This document shows, piece after piece, positions 29,383 through 38,536 of a DNA stretch of 64,000 nucleotides; positions within the stretch are counted from its first letter, which is position 1; every line of letters begins with the position of its first letter. The translations under genes were made by a program, and so were the position numbers. A model generated the notes under the pieces. It worked only from the letters and a program-made list of their open reading frames with translations. It ran no database searches and was not told the origin of the DNA. This DNA comes from Bradyrhizobium sp. Tv2a-2 (lineage in GTDB: Bacteria > Pseudomonadota > Alphaproteobacteria > Rhizobiales > Xanthobacteraceae): the NCBI RefSeq assembly GCF_000472425.1, contig NZ_AXAI01000008.1, positions 1 through 64,000 on the forward strand, written 5' to 3'.

Positions 29383-29571
29383 ATGCCCTGGAACACTGTC
29401 GAAGATCTTTCGCCAGAAGAGGAACTAGAGCGGCGCTGGGCCAACAGTTGTGCGCTCACCCACATTCAGACGGCGCTTGAGTATCAGCGGCACAGCGAGG
29501 AATCTCGCGAGCGTCACCGCGCGTTGTGTTGCTTCACCGCCGCGATCAAACGCGGCTTCGTCACCTGCTAG
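29383..29571 (+). CDS. Small hypothetical protein
   Basis: 62 aa, acidic helix (LSPEEELERRWANSCALTHIQ) with four Cys. No family. Confidence 0.45.
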   Translation: MPWNTVEDLSPEEELERRWANSCALTHIQTALEYQRHSEESRERHRALCCFTAAIKRGFVTC

Positions 29572-29580
29572 GAATCCCCC

Positions 29581-29850
29581 ATGTTCGATACCGAAAGAGC
29601 CATGCACCTGATGGTGGAGTTCGCCCATATGACTCCGGGCGCGGCGATCTTCTATTCCATCGTGGTTATCTGCGCTTGGATGCTGGCGCAGCGGATGATC
29701 GACGTCATGATCTGCGCGATGAAGCGGGTATGTCGGGCCGCATGGGATTTCGGCTGCTTCATGGGCGATGTGGTTTCCTCGCTGCGGGCGGATTATGAGC
29801 CAGACTACGAGCCGATGCCGGAGCCGAAGCGGCGGCCGACACGGAAATAA
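29581..29850 (+). CDS. Single-span membrane protein
   Basis: 89 aa. One span (GAAIFYSIVVICAWMLAQRM), then a cytoplasmic-type tail with EPDYEPMPEPKRRP. AGGAA SD. Unknown function, possibly lysis or exclusion. Confidence 0.5.
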   Translation: MFDTERAMHLMVEFAHMTPGAAIFYSIVVICAWMLAQRMIDVMICAMKRVCRAAWDFGCFMGDVVSSLRADYEPDYEPMPEPKRRPTRK

Positions 29851-29876
29851 TCGGTTCTAAAGATAGACGGATATAG

Positions 29877-30212
29877 ATGAAGGGTTACAAGACTGGCGGA
29901 AGGCGCCCAGGATCAAAGAACAAGGTCCCTCCTGCGATTAAAGCAATCGCCCTTGCTATGGTGCCTGACGCAAACAAGACACTCCGCAGCCTCCTGAAGG
30001 GCGCCCCGGATGCAGTCAGGGTCCGCTGTATTGAGATCGTCTACGAGCGCGCTTTCGGCAAGCCGAGGCAGGAAATCGAGCACTCGGGCGCGCTGGGTGT
30101 CTATGACCCGTCCAAGCTGACCACCGATGAACTCAGGACAGTCATTGCCATCCTTGAACGAGCTTCCGCCGACGGCGCTGACGGTGTTCAAGAGGGAACT
30201 GGCGAAGCGTGA
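29877..30212 (+). CDS. Putative terminase small subunit
   Basis: 111 aa. TGGRRPGSKNKVPPAI (AT-hook-like basic start) then a helical oligomerising part (LAMVPDANKTLRSLLKGA..AVRVRCIEIVYERAFGKP). It lies directly before and overlaps the large terminase, the normal position of TerS. Sequence match to a named family is weak, so the call rests on context. Confidence 0.6.
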   Translation: MKGYKTGGRRPGSKNKVPPAIKAIALAMVPDANKTLRSLLKGAPDAVRVRCIEIVYERAFGKPRQEIEHSGALGVYDPSKLTTDELRTVIAILERASADGADGVQEGTGEA

Positions 30213-31608
30213 GGTCGCCGAACATGCTGACGAGATCAAGGCCCGCTGTGGCCGGCTAATCGATTTCGTCCGCGAGTTCTGGTCGATCCTTGAGCCGAAT
30301 GCGACCTTTGTTGAGAATTGGCATATCCACGCGATCTGCGATCATTTGGAGGCAGTGACCGCCGGGCGGATTACCCGGCTTCTGATCACGGTCCCACCGG
30401 GCAGCATGAAATCGCTGCTGGTGTCGGTGTTCTGGCAGGCGTGGGAGTGGGGCCCGGCAGGCAAGCCGTTCCTGCGCTATCTGTCGACCGCCTTTAATGA
30501 CGGTCCGGTTCTGCGCGACGCAGGCAAGTTTCTAAACCTGGTCACGTCAGAGAAGTTTCAGGCGCTGTGGCCATTGAAGATCGAGCGGACCGCGCTCACG
30601 GCGATGGAGAACAGCGCAAGGGGTGACCGTCGCGCGGTTGCCTTCGGCTCTCTGACCTCGCAGCGTGGTGACAGGCTGGTTATCGACGACCCGCACTCGA
30701 CCACCACGGCAGAGTCGGACGTCGAGCGCTTCAAGACGACAAGGCAGTTCCGGGAAGGCGCGCTGAACCGTCTCAACGACGCGCAGCGCTCTGCCATCGT
30801 GGTGATCATGCAGCGATTGCATGAGGAGGATCTCGCCGGGGTGATCCTCAAGCTGAAGATGGGCTTTGTCCATCTAATGCTGCCGATGGAGTTTGAGCCG
30901 GAAAGAGCGTGTGAAACCCTCATTGGCTTTAAGGACCCCCGCGCATATGACGGGGAATTGCTCGATCCGGTGCGCTTCCCGAAGGAGGCGTGGGAGAAAT
31001 TCAAGCAGGACACCACGCAATACGCCATAGCCGGGCAATATCAGCAGCGCCCCGCACCACGTGAGGGCGGCATCTTCAAGCGGGCATGGTTTGAGTTTGT
31101 GCCTGCTGTGCCTGCTGGTGCGCAGTATGTGCGCGGCTGGGATTTGGCGGCCTCGCTATCGGAGACCGCGGCCTATACCGCAGGCGTGCTGCTCGCGCTC
31201 AAGGATGGCGTCTACTACGTTGTGGACGTGCGGCGGGAGCGGGGAAGTCCTGGCGACGTCGAGCGCCTGTTGCGCAATACGGCCACTCATGACGGCGGGG
31301 ACGTGCGGATATCCATTCCGCAAGATCCGGGGCAGGCTGGCAAGTCTCAGGTGCAGGCCTTTGCCAAGCTATTGGCGGGCTTTGACGTGCGGTTCTCGCC
31401 GGAGAGTGGGGACAAGCAGGACCGCGCCATGCCGGTATCGGCACAGGCCGAGGTCGGCAATATCAAGATTGTACGCGGCGACTGGAATGCAGACTTCATG
31501 GACGAGGTCTGCTCATTCCCGAATGGGACATACAAGGACCAGACCGACGCGCTGAGCCGGGCATTCTCGCAACTGTTGGCGCGCAAGCCGCAATTGGTGT
31601 TCGGTTAG
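30127..31608 (+). CDS. terL: Phage terminase large subunit
   Basis: 493 aa. ATPase: VPPGSMKS Walker A (90-96) and LVIDDPHS Walker B (~184-191). Nuclease domain: GWDLAASLSETAAYTAGVLL, VVDVRRERGSP and DGGDVRISIPQDPGQAGKSQ, FPNGTYKDQTDALSRAF, the RNase-H-like terminase pattern. Packages the genome into proheads. Start at 30127 overlaps TerS by 86 nt without a clear SD, so translation is probably coupled. Confidence 0.93.
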   Translation: MNSGQSLPSLNELPPTALTVFKRELAKREVAEHADEIKARCGRLIDFVREFWSILEPNATFVENWHIHAICDHLEAVTAGRITRLLITVPPGSMKSLLVSVFWQAWEWGPAGKPFLRYLSTAFNDGPVLRDAGKFLNLVTSEKFQALWPLKIERTALTAMENSARGDRRAVAFGSLTSQRGDRLVIDDPHSTTTAESDVERFKTTRQFREGALNRLNDAQRSAIVVIMQRLHEEDLAGVILKLKMGFVHLMLPMEFEPERACETLIGFKDPRAYDGELLDPVRFPKEAWEKFKQDTTQYAIAGQYQQRPAPREGGIFKRAWFEFVPAVPAGAQYVRGWDLAASLSETAAYTAGVLLALKDGVYYVVDVRRERGSPGDVERLLRNTATHDGGDVRISIPQDPGQAGKSQVQAFAKLLAGFDVRFSPESGDKQDRAMPVSAQAEVGNIKIVRGDWNADFMDEVCSFPNGTYKDQTDALSRAFSQLLARKPQLVFG

Positions 31609-31679
31609 CATAGACCGCAGGTTGCAACCGTCTCATTGGGTGCCGAAAACACCGGCCGGAGACCTATCCAAGGTTGAAA

Positions 31680-33047
31680 ATGGGGCTGTTGGACATTTTT
31701 AAAAACCGGCGCCCCGGCCGTCGGAGGCATGAGCCGCCACGGGACACCATCCCGTTCCCGAACCTCATCAAGCCGAACGGGATACAGACCAATCGCAGGC
31801 TGGCCTATAAGCCGATCCCGCGCAACCTGCGCTGGTTCGCGCTCAATCCCTATGCCCGCCGCGCCATCAATGCGATCAAGAACCCGATCGCAATGTTGGA
31901 GTGGGAGATCACCCCGCTCGACAGGGACGAGAAGGGCAATTCTGAACTTGATCGGCAGATTGAGATCGCCACGTTCTGCTTTGACCACCCGAACAACGAT
32001 GATTCATTCCGCACGTTAACGGAACAGGTGACGGAGGACATTCTCCTTGGAGCCGGTGCTCTTGAAACACAACTATCAGGTGACGAGCAACGCCCCCTTT
32101 GGATGTGGCCAGTCGATGGACTCACAATACAGATTTATCCCCTATGGGACGGTAACCCTGCCGATCCCCGCTACGTGCAAATCGTGGGTTACGGCAACTT
32201 CGTCGGCAATGGAATGGGCCAGCAGGTCCAACTCCGAAACGACGAGCTCATATATATCCGGCCAAATCCCTCCAGCGCCACACCATTCGGACACGGACCG
32301 CTCGAAATAGCCTTCAATACCGTGTCCCGCATCCTTGGCGTGGGCGAGTTCGCCGGGAATGTGGCGACAAATGCCCGTCCGTCTGTGGCGCTCGATCTGG
32401 GGGAGGGTGCGACCGAGGAGACGCTGAACGCCTTCCGCTCCTATTGGCGGAACGAGGTCGAGGGGCAGGGCACCATGCCGATCTGGGCCATGCAGTCGGT
32501 CGGCACCGACGGCAAGGCGCGCGGCCCGGAAGTACTTCGCATGTTCCCCGAGGGTGATAAGGCCCTTTATCTCGAATACCAGAACTTCCTGATCCGTGAG
32601 ATCGCGACGGCGTTTGACATCTCGCCGCAGGTGCTCGGCATCGAGAAGGACGTCAACCGCAACACCGCAGAGGTGGCCGACGACCGCGACCGGGCGCAGG
32701 CGATCAAGCCCTATGCCCATCTTGTGCAGGAACATCTGACCCGCGAGGCGCTGCACGGCAAGCTCGGGTTCTCGCAGCTGCAGTTCAGGTTCAAGGGCGT
32801 CGAGGCCGAAGACGAGCTCAACATCGCTCAGGTCTATGAGCATGAGTACAAGAATAACGCCTTGACCCCCAATGATTACAGGAGGGCACGAGGCTGGGAC
32901 GCGTCAGACAATCCATTCGCCGACATGCTCTTTGCAGACGTTGAGATCGCCATCCAGGCGGCGCGCGGTGCTGCACAGGTCGACGACAAGAACCTCGGCG
33001 GGGGCAAGTCCGCCAAGCCGAAACCCAAGCCGAAAGGTAAAAAATGA
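31680..33047 (+). CDS. Portal protein
   Basis: 455 aa from ATG 31680 (MGLLDIFK), AAGG 6 nt upstream. NPYARRAINAIKNPIAMLEWEI, VTEDILLGAGALE, YIRPNPSSATPFGHGPLEIA and IATAFDISPQVLGI are typical phage portal marks. The C-terminus is Lys/Pro-rich. Forms the dodecameric DNA-entry ring at the head vertex. Confidence 0.9.
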   Translation: MGLLDIFKNRRPGRRRHEPPRDTIPFPNLIKPNGIQTNRRLAYKPIPRNLRWFALNPYARRAINAIKNPIAMLEWEITPLDRDEKGNSELDRQIEIATFCFDHPNNDDSFRTLTEQVTEDILLGAGALETQLSGDEQRPLWMWPVDGLTIQIYPLWDGNPADPRYVQIVGYGNFVGNGMGQQVQLRNDELIYIRPNPSSATPFGHGPLEIAFNTVSRILGVGEFAGNVATNARPSVALDLGEGATEETLNAFRSYWRNEVEGQGTMPIWAMQSVGTDGKARGPEVLRMFPEGDKALYLEYQNFLIREIATAFDISPQVLGIEKDVNRNTAEVADDRDRAQAIKPYAHLVQEHLTREALHGKLGFSQLQFRFKGVEAEDELNIAQVYEHEYKNNALTPNDYRRARGWDASDNPFADMLFADVEIAIQAARGAAQVDDKNLGGGKSAKPKPKPKGKK

Positions 33048-33337
33048 GCATTCCGGTTCATACCGTGCAGGTGCTGGACTCGCAGTCCGGTAGCGACTTC
33101 TTCGACCGCATGATCTTGGGGCAGAAGATCGCTGTAGCTGTCCCCAACGGCAGCTCTACCCAGACAGTTGCCGTCACATTCGTCGATGCCCTGCCGCAGG
33201 TCTATAGCGTGTTCGCATCGTTCAACACGACCGGTCTGACCTACTTCATCACCAGCAAGAGCTCGACCGGCTTTACCCTTAATGTCACCGGCACCACGTC
33301 GAGCACGACCGCCGACATTCTCGTGGTGGCTGCCTGA
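33044..33337 (+). CDS. Small head-region protein
   Basis: 97 aa, beta-rich (KIAVAVPNGSSTQTVAVTFVDALPQVYSVFASFN), like a small jelly-roll or head-decoration/stabilising protein. ATGA overlap with portal and the next gene. Assignment uncertain. Confidence 0.55.
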   Translation: MSIPVHTVQVLDSQSGSDFFDRMILGQKIAVAVPNGSSTQTVAVTFVDALPQVYSVFASFNTTGLTYFITSKSSTGFTLNVTGTTSSTTADILVVAA

Positions 33338-33465
33338 TGGCCGAGGTCAAGCATGAGTTCGGCGTCCGCTCCGGCACGCCCTTCCGCACCGCTCAGTCTG
33401 AGCAAGTGAAGAGTTCAAACCCGGGTGGTGGCCAGGTTGCCAAGCCCAATGGAGGCAGCAAATGA
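33337..33465 (+). CDS. 42-aa small protein
   Basis: Read by hand: MAEVKHEFGVRSGTPFRTAQ then a Gly/Pro/Asn tail. TGATG junction before, ATGA after. Probably a disordered structural peptide. Confidence 0.5.
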   Translation: MAEVKHEFGVRSGTPFRTAQSEQVKSSNPGGGQVAKPNGGSK

Positions 33466-33686
33466 CGACCGTTGTAACCAACCTCAAGGCGATCACGCCG
33501 ACTGCCAATGCCAAGTCTGTTGTCCAGACCAAGGGGGCTGACATCAGCTCTCTCATGCTCCTTGCCCAGCAGCATGGGGTGGAGTTGAACAACGTCATTA
33601 CCCAGATCCTCGCCCTGCACCCGACCGGCGGTGGTGATGCCGCCAATGTGACGGCCCTGCAGGCCATTCAGGCGCTGTTGCCCTGA
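33462..33686 (+). CDS. Small head-region hypothetical protein
   Basis: 74 aa, helical (SSLMLLAQQHGVELNNVITQILAL). ATGA overlap with both neighbours; encoded between portal and protease. No family. Confidence 0.5.
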   Translation: MTTVVTNLKAITPTANAKSVVQTKGADISSLMLLAQQHGVELNNVITQILALHPTGGGDAANVTALQAIQALLP

Positions 33687-34048
33687 TGGCGAGGAAGCAT
33701 AAGGACACGTCGGGCTGGACGCCGGTTGCGCCCATGCCTGGCGGAGACGGCGAGGGCTCGGATGTACAGCCCGACGTCGTTGAGGCCAAGGAGGAGCCGT
33801 GGATTAACATTCCAGGTGGTCGATCCTACACGCTTGACGAAATCAATCGAATGACGGCTGACGCTCCTCCCGCCCCCGAACCAACGGTTTTCCGCCCGAT
33901 GGATCATCTGGAGGGCACGTCCGGCGCGCTCCACGCCGTCCATATGCGCCTGATCGAGATGTTGCCATTCCTGCCCGCAGCGATCGAAGAGGCCGACGGC
34001 GCGCTGAAGGCGTTCCTGGAAATGCTGATGGGCATTCTGAAGGCATAA
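33686..34048 (+). CDS. Head-region hypothetical protein
   Basis: 120 aa. Disordered Pro/Gly start, then helices (LHAVHMRLIEMLPFLPAAIEEADGALKAFLEMLMG). Amphipathic end could be a short scaffold or membrane-like helix. No family. Confidence 0.5.
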   Translation: MARKHKDTSGWTPVAPMPGGDGEGSDVQPDVVEAKEEPWINIPGGRSYTLDEINRMTADAPPAPEPTVFRPMDHLEGTSGALHAVHMRLIEMLPFLPAAIEEADGALKAFLEMLMGILKA

Positions 34049-34051
34049 GGC

Positions 34052-35485
34052 ATGCAGACTGCGAAACTCGACAAAAAGAGCAGGGATGCGCTGTCCGACG
34101 AGCACTTCGCGGTTCCCGGCAAGCGCAAATTGCCGATCAATGACGAACACCATACCAAGCTAGCGTGGGATATGGTCGATCGTACCCAAGGTCTGACGCC
34201 AGAAGAGCGCAGCGGCGCCCGCAGTCGCATTCTGCACCGGGCCAAGGACCTCGGCATCGACACCAAGGACTGGCACAAGGTCCAGTCCATGGCGATCGAG
34301 TGCATGGCGCTCAACATCGCCAACGACGACAACCACCCCAACAAGATGCCGTTCTCCGGCGTCCTGACCAAGCTTGATGAGCCTTCGGATGCGCCTCCCG
34401 GCGGGGCGCGCGGCCGAAGGATCATTGTCACCTCCGAAGCCGCAAGCAAGGCCCTTGGCTCTCTGCTCGGCATGGCGGTTGACTTCACCCCGTCCTTTGA
34501 CGGGCACGATACCAAGGCCAAGATCGGGATCATCACGTCAGCCGACATCGTTGGCAACGAGATCCGCATCGAGGGCTTTGTCTATGCAGCGGATTTCCCG
34601 GAGACCGCAGAGCTCATCCAGGCATTGAAGGACGTGCTTGGCTTCTCGTTTGAGGCCGAACGTCTTTATGTCGAGGACCCTAGCGCGGACGTTCTCAGGA
34701 TCACCGATCTGACATTCACGGGTGCGGCCATCCTCCGCAAGGACAAGGCGGCATACACCACCACCTCACTCGCGGCTAGTGCCGAGGAGATCACAATGAC
34801 AGTTGATGAACTGAAGGCCCTCCTTGGCCCGATGCTCGCCGAGGCCGTGAAGCCGCTCGCTGATCGCCTCGACAAGGTCGAAGGGGAGCAGAATGAGCGT
34901 GTGGAGGCCAACGCCACCACGCGCGCCATGGTCGAGCCGCATTGCGCCGCGCTCGACGCCTGCCATGCCGCAATGGCTGCGGCTGGTGTTGGTGTGCATC
35001 CCGGTTCCGGCCACGTCCACGTGCTGCGCCGCATGTCGGACTCAATGCGCGCAGAGGCGGCGATCGGCAAGATCCCGCACATCTTCCGCGATCACGACTA
35101 TCCGATGGGCGCTTCAGCCGACACAGAAAATGGAGAAGACGACGTGACGAAGGACGAGATCACCAAGCTGGTTGCAGAGGCGGTGACCGCCGCCGTCAAG
35201 CCGATGCAGGACCAGAACAAGGAACTGGCCGACAAGCTCGCCGCAGCCGAGACCAAGCTGAAGGACGCGAGCGAGAAGGCGCGTCTGGCTGCTGAAGCCC
35301 CGGCGCGCAAGACCGTCAACCCGATGGTCACCGCACTGCTCGCCAAGTCCGGCATTGGCCTGCCCGAAGGCGAGGACAAGCTTGCCATGCACAAGGTCGA
35401 CGAAGCCCTGAAGGCCGCCGGCCTCGATGTGCAGAAGCGCATCATGGTCAAGAACGAACTCGGCCGCGTTGGCGCCCTGTCGTAA
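34052..35485 (+). CDS. Prohead protease-scaffold fusion candidate
   Basis: 477 aa. N-terminal 60 residues (FAVPGKRKLPINDEHHTKLAWDMVDRTQGLT) are a DUF6582-type cap. A middle part (KMPFSGVLTKLDEPSD, HDTKAKIGIITSADIVGNEIRIEGFVYAADFPE) fits a capsid maturation protease fold. C-terminal coiled coil (PMQDQNKELADKLAAAETKLKDASEKARLAAEA) fits scaffold. Position just before the major capsid gene supports both. Catalytic residues not identified with confidence. Confidence 0.65.
   Translation: MQTAKLDKKSRDALSDEHFAVPGKRKLPINDEHHTKLAWDMVDRTQGLTPEERSGARSRILHRAKDLGIDTKDWHKVQSMAIECMALNIANDDNHPNKMPFSGVLTKLDEPSDAPPGGARGRRIIVTSEAASKALGSLLGMAVDFTPSFDGHDTKAKIGIITSADIVGNEIRIEGFVYAADFPETAELIQALKDVLGFSFEAERLYVEDPSADVLRITDLTFTGAAILRKDKAAYTTTSLAASAEEITMTVDELKALLGPMLAEAVKPLADRLDKVEGEQNERVEANATTRAMVEPHCAALDACHAAMAAAGVGVHPGSGHVHVLRRMSDSMRAEAAIGKIPHIFRDHDYPMGASADTENGEDDVTKDEITKLVAEAVTAAVKPMQDQNKELADKLAAAETKLKDASEKARLAAEAPARKTVNPMVTALLAKSGIGLPEGEDKLAMHKVDEALKAAGLDVQKRIMVKNELGRVGALS
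34796..35485 (+). CDS. Nested in-frame scaffold start within the protease gene
   Basis: ATG 34796 (MTVDELKALLGPML) is in frame with the larger gene, and GAGGAG lies 6 nt upstream, a much better SD than the parent start. It would give 229 aa: the coiled-coil scaffold alone, as in lambda C/Nu3. Inference from SD, frame and family practice. Confidence 0.6.
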   Translation: MTVDELKALLGPMLAEAVKPLADRLDKVEGEQNERVEANATTRAMVEPHCAALDACHAAMAAAGVGVHPGSGHVHVLRRMSDSMRAEAAIGKIPHIFRDHDYPMGASADTENGEDDVTKDEITKLVAEAVTAAVKPMQDQNKELADKLAAAETKLKDASEKARLAAEAPARKTVNPMVTALLAKSGIGLPEGEDKLAMHKVDEALKAAGLDVQKRIMVKNELGRVGALS

Positions 35486-35512
35486 CGCCGCACAAGAAAA
35501 GGACACGCACCA

Positions 35513-36523
35513 ATGACCGCACTCTGGTCTACCCCCGTCAAGGCGGCGGCCGACTTCCTCGGTAACGGCGCCATCGAAATCAACAAGTATGAGACCGAGA
35601 TCTACGACATTATCCGTCGTAACTCGGTCTTCCTGCAGCGCGTCGACCGTCGCCCCGCGAACGGCCACCCGCACCGCTACTTCGAGCAGACCGCGATTGC
35701 GTCCGCGACCTTCACCGATCCGCGCAACATCTCCCCGACCCCGACCGGCCCGACCCGCGTTGAGCGTTCGGCGATGGTCAAGGCGATCACCAACCAAACC
35801 AACCTGTCGCTGTTCGACGTCGATGTGACGCGCCAGCAGGGCCAGTTTGCGTATGTCGAGGCCAAGGACATCGAGGATATCGTCAACTCGGTGGTCGTGG
35901 CCTCTGCTTCGGCAGTCTGGACCGGCACCGACACCTCGCTGACCTCGCCGACCACCACCCAGTACGTCTCGGCACTGACCCAGATCAGCACCTCGCCGAA
36001 CGCTGCAGTGGCGATTGCCAACGGCGCCTCCATCATTGACGGCCTGAAGGCTCAGGTCGCCCAGATGGCGGCGAACACCACCTACGTCATCCGCCCGACG
36101 GCGATCTATATCGACCCGATCCTGGGTGACTATCTCGATCGTGAAGCCAAGGCCTCGCAGCTCACCTTCGACAAGATCGAGGTCGTCGGGGGTGTCAAGG
36201 TCAACGCGATCCAGACCCAGATCGGTACCCTGCCTCTGATTGTCGATCCGTTCCTAGGGGCCGCAAAGACCGCCCAGACTGTCGCGGCCTATGGCCTGTC
36301 GGCGGTGCCTTCCGGCTTCAACGGCTACTATGCCGTGATCGTCACCGAGAAGGACATCGAGATGGCTGTTGTCCATGGTGGCGATGGTAATCTCAATCCG
36401 CGCCTCTTCCAGCTCGGGTTGCTCGCCGGCTTGCAGGGCCAGTATGTGGCGATTCTGTTCGACAACCTGATCGTCAAGGGCTTCGGCTACGCCCACAAAC
36501 TCGTGCAGGTAATCCGGCCGTAA
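35513..36523 (+). CDS. Major capsid protein
   Basis: 336 aa. MTALWSTPVKAAADFLGNGAIEINKYE, DIEDIVNSVVVASASAVW and DREAKASQLTFDKIEVVGGVKVNAIQTQIGTLPLIVDPFL are HK97-like capsid features (this family has long N-arms and the E/A-loop). Followed by an intrinsic terminator, as is usual for highly expressed capsid genes. Confidence 0.88.
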   Translation: MTALWSTPVKAAADFLGNGAIEINKYETEIYDIIRRNSVFLQRVDRRPANGHPHRYFEQTAIASATFTDPRNISPTPTGPTRVERSAMVKAITNQTNLSLFDVDVTRQQGQFAYVEAKDIEDIVNSVVVASASAVWTGTDTSLTSPTTTQYVSALTQISTSPNAAVAIANGASIIDGLKAQVAQMAANTTYVIRPTAIYIDPILGDYLDREAKASQLTFDKIEVVGGVKVNAIQTQIGTLPLIVDPFLGAAKTAQTVAAYGLSAVPSGFNGYYAVIVTEKDIEMAVVHGGDGNLNPRLFQLGLLAGLQGQYVAILFDNLIVKGFGYAHKLVQVIRP

Positions 36524-36548
36524 CAGCCACTAACGGTCCCAGACTGAA

Positions 36549-36576
36549 CCCTCGGCCTTCGGGCCGGGGGTTTTTT
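36549..36576 (+). terminator. Intrinsic terminator after the capsid gene
   Basis: Stem CCCTCGGCC (36549-36557), UUCG tetraloop, GGCCGGGGG (36562-36570), then TTTTTT (36571-36576). SD GGAG of the next gene follows. Confidence 0.85.
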
Positions 36577-36597
36577 ATTGAAGCACAGGAGTGCAAT

Positions 36598-36831
36598 TTG
36601 AAGGTCTACAGTCGCGGCAGCAATCCCACCTCCACGCTGTATATCTGCCCGGCGGCGGATACGACCGGGGAAGTGCCGGCCGAATGGGTGGATGACAACA
36701 ACAGTCCGCTGCAATTCACCATAGAGTTCAGGCACGGCGCGGCAGAGGTGCCCGATCCCATCGGGAAATATCTCATCGCTCGCGGCTATGCCAAGAAAAC
36801 CAAGCTAATCCTGCCGACGCTGGTCGCCTAA
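36598..36831 (+). CDS. Small capsid-adjacent protein
   Basis: 77 aa from TTG 36598 with AGGAG 6 nt upstream. Beta-rich (LYICPAADTTGEVPAEWVDDNNSPLQFTIEF). May be head-tail connector or decoration. No named family. Confidence 0.5.
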   Translation: MKVYSRGSNPTSTLYICPAADTTGEVPAEWVDDNNSPLQFTIEFRHGAAEVPDPIGKYLIARGYAKKTKLILPTLVA

Positions 36832-36841
36832 AGGACAAACG

Positions 36842-37264
36842 ATGCCCCTAGTCTCAACCGAAGCCACGGGCCAGTATTGGGAGCCGCTGGCGAACGGCCC
36901 GGTGGCTCAGTGCGAGTTGGTCTCGCAGGCTCCCGGCCTGCTGGGCGCAACGCTGCCAACCACCGGCACGATCGCGGCGAGCGGCAACTGGATCTCGGCC
37001 ATCATTGTATCGGACGGATTCAAGTCGCTCAGTGTCGGTGCCAAGTCCACCCAGACGGGCGCGATCAACGTGCAGCGCTATATCGATCGCGCGGGGACCG
37101 TTCCCGTCGGCACCGTGGTGACCGCTGCACTGGTCGCAGGTACCGCGCAATGGGTCACCAGCAACGACGGCATGGCCTTCCAGTCATTCACTGTGCAGAT
37201 CACTAACACCGGAGCTAGTGCAGCCACCGTTACCAATTTCGCTGTCCTCTTGAACGCGAACTAA
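36842..37264 (+). CDS. Structural beta-barrel protein (decoration or fibre-like)
   Basis: 140 aa. Repeated beta strands with Thr/Ala turns (GTIAASGNWISAIIVSDGFKSLSVGAKSTQTGAINV). A jelly-roll-like head or tail surface protein is likely. Confidence 0.55.
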   Translation: MPLVSTEATGQYWEPLANGPVAQCELVSQAPGLLGATLPTTGTIAASGNWISAIIVSDGFKSLSVGAKSTQTGAINVQRYIDRAGTVPVGTVVTAALVAGTAQWVTSNDGMAFQSFTVQITNTGASAATVTNFAVLLNAN

Positions 37265-37268
37265 GCCC

Positions 37269-38204
37269 ATGGCAGGCGGCTCCAACTACCTGGACGGGGA
37301 GGAGAACCTCTTCGGCTTCCCCGGCGGCCTGCCTACGGTTCTGCCCTCTGGCGTAGGCGAGCAGGCCAGCGCCATTGTTGACGCCTACCTGAAACGTCCC
37401 GAAGGGCTGGTCTACGTCACCGACAAGAACGGCAACCCAGCGTTCATGAAGGCCGCGGTCCCGTCCATGACGTATACCGTGACGAGCGGGGCAATCACTG
37501 CCGGCAATCTCGTGACGGTCACTGTGAGCCCGGCGAATATCCGGCCCGACATGATCGGCGAAGTCATGGTGATCAACCGCAACGGCCCTGATGAACTTGA
37601 GGCTGTGGTGGTGCAGGGCACGTCCGGCAACAACACGCTGACGTTCCAGACCTGCCAGTTCAACCACGGTGCCTCTGCCGAGCTGGATGTTGGGCTGGTG
37701 ATTACCGAAGAACGGTCGATGCCGAACAAGCGCTCGATCGCGCGCTACTCAAAGTGGCCGATGCCGACGATCATGTCCCTCATGGGGCGGTACGCCTACG
37801 GCCGACGTTCCGATCAGGTCGGTGGCCTGTACCAGGAAATGAATCTCTTGGCCTCGGTGCAGACCTTCGGTGGTCCGCCGCAGTGGATACCCATTTCCAT
37901 CACCCAATGTTCCTGGAGCGACTCGACCGGGGAAATCTGGGTGCCGGCGGGCATGCTGCTCGCCTACTACAGCGACGTGAAGATCAAGTATGTCGCGGGA
38001 TTCACGGCGAGCAATGTGCCCGACGAGATCGTCCGCGCGACGGCGTCGGTTGCAGCCGCGCTCATCAGCGCGCAGGCCTATGGCGGGGCAGGGCTCAAGA
38101 TGATCAGCGCCGGTGACATGCGGATCGAGCGTTTCAGTTCGACCTATCTGGACGGCGATTCCAAGAAGCTTCTCGACCGTTACAAGGCACGACTGACCTT
38201 CTAG
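37269..38204 (+). CDS. Head-tail connector/adaptor-like protein
   Basis: 311 aa. The N-terminal part (GGSNYLDGEENLFGFPGGLPTVLPSG) and C-terminal helices (DEIVRATASVAAALISAQAYGGAGLKMISAGDMR, DGDSKKLLDRYKARL) resemble head-completion/connector proteins of other alphaproteobacterial phages. The middle is beta-rich. Placed after capsid, before fibres. Confidence 0.6.
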   Translation: MAGGSNYLDGEENLFGFPGGLPTVLPSGVGEQASAIVDAYLKRPEGLVYVTDKNGNPAFMKAAVPSMTYTVTSGAITAGNLVTVTVSPANIRPDMIGEVMVINRNGPDELEAVVVQGTSGNNTLTFQTCQFNHGASAELDVGLVITEERSMPNKRSIARYSKWPMPTIMSLMGRYAYGRRSDQVGGLYQEMNLLASVQTFGGPPQWIPISITQCSWSDSTGEIWVPAGMLLAYYSDVKIKYVAGFTASNVPDEIVRATASVAAALISAQAYGGAGLKMISAGDMRIERFSSTYLDGDSKKLLDRYKARLTF

Positions 38205-38220
38205 GGCAGGGGAGATCCAA

Positions 38221-38535
38221 ATGACCGACACCTGGAATGTAACGGCCGCCTACGACAAGTCATCCTACAATGCCGGCGACGTCATGACCGTTACCATCTC
38301 CGGTAACGATGTCCTGACCACGACCACGACGACGCAGCAGCAGTCAGGAGCCTTGACGCTGACGCTTACGGCATCCGATGGGTCGACCACCACCATTACG
38401 ATCCCGGCGACGACGGTGACCAGCACCCACACGACCTCGACGCCGGAGTCGGTCACGGTCACGGGCTTCTCGGATGACTCCGGCCGCGTCTGGACGATTG
38501 CGCCGAGCGGCTTGAGCATTAGCGCCACGGCCTGA
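38221..38535 (+). CDS. Ig-like Thr-rich beta protein
   Basis: 104 aa. SSYNAGDVMTVTISGNDVLTTTTTTQQQSGALTLTLTASDGSTTTITIPATTV: a single Ig-like beta sandwich, Thr-rich. Shares LTLTLTA-DGST with the next small gene. Likely a surface protein. Confidence 0.6.
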   Translation: MTDTWNVTAAYDKSSYNAGDVMTVTISGNDVLTTTTTTQQQSGALTLTLTASDGSTTTITIPATTVTSTHTTSTPESVTVTGFSDDSGRVWTIAPSGLSISATA

Positions 38536-38536
38536 C

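Noticed and set aside
31061..31555. 164-codon frame inside the terminase gene
   Set aside because: Third-position shadow of terL; no SD, Ser/Arg-rich.
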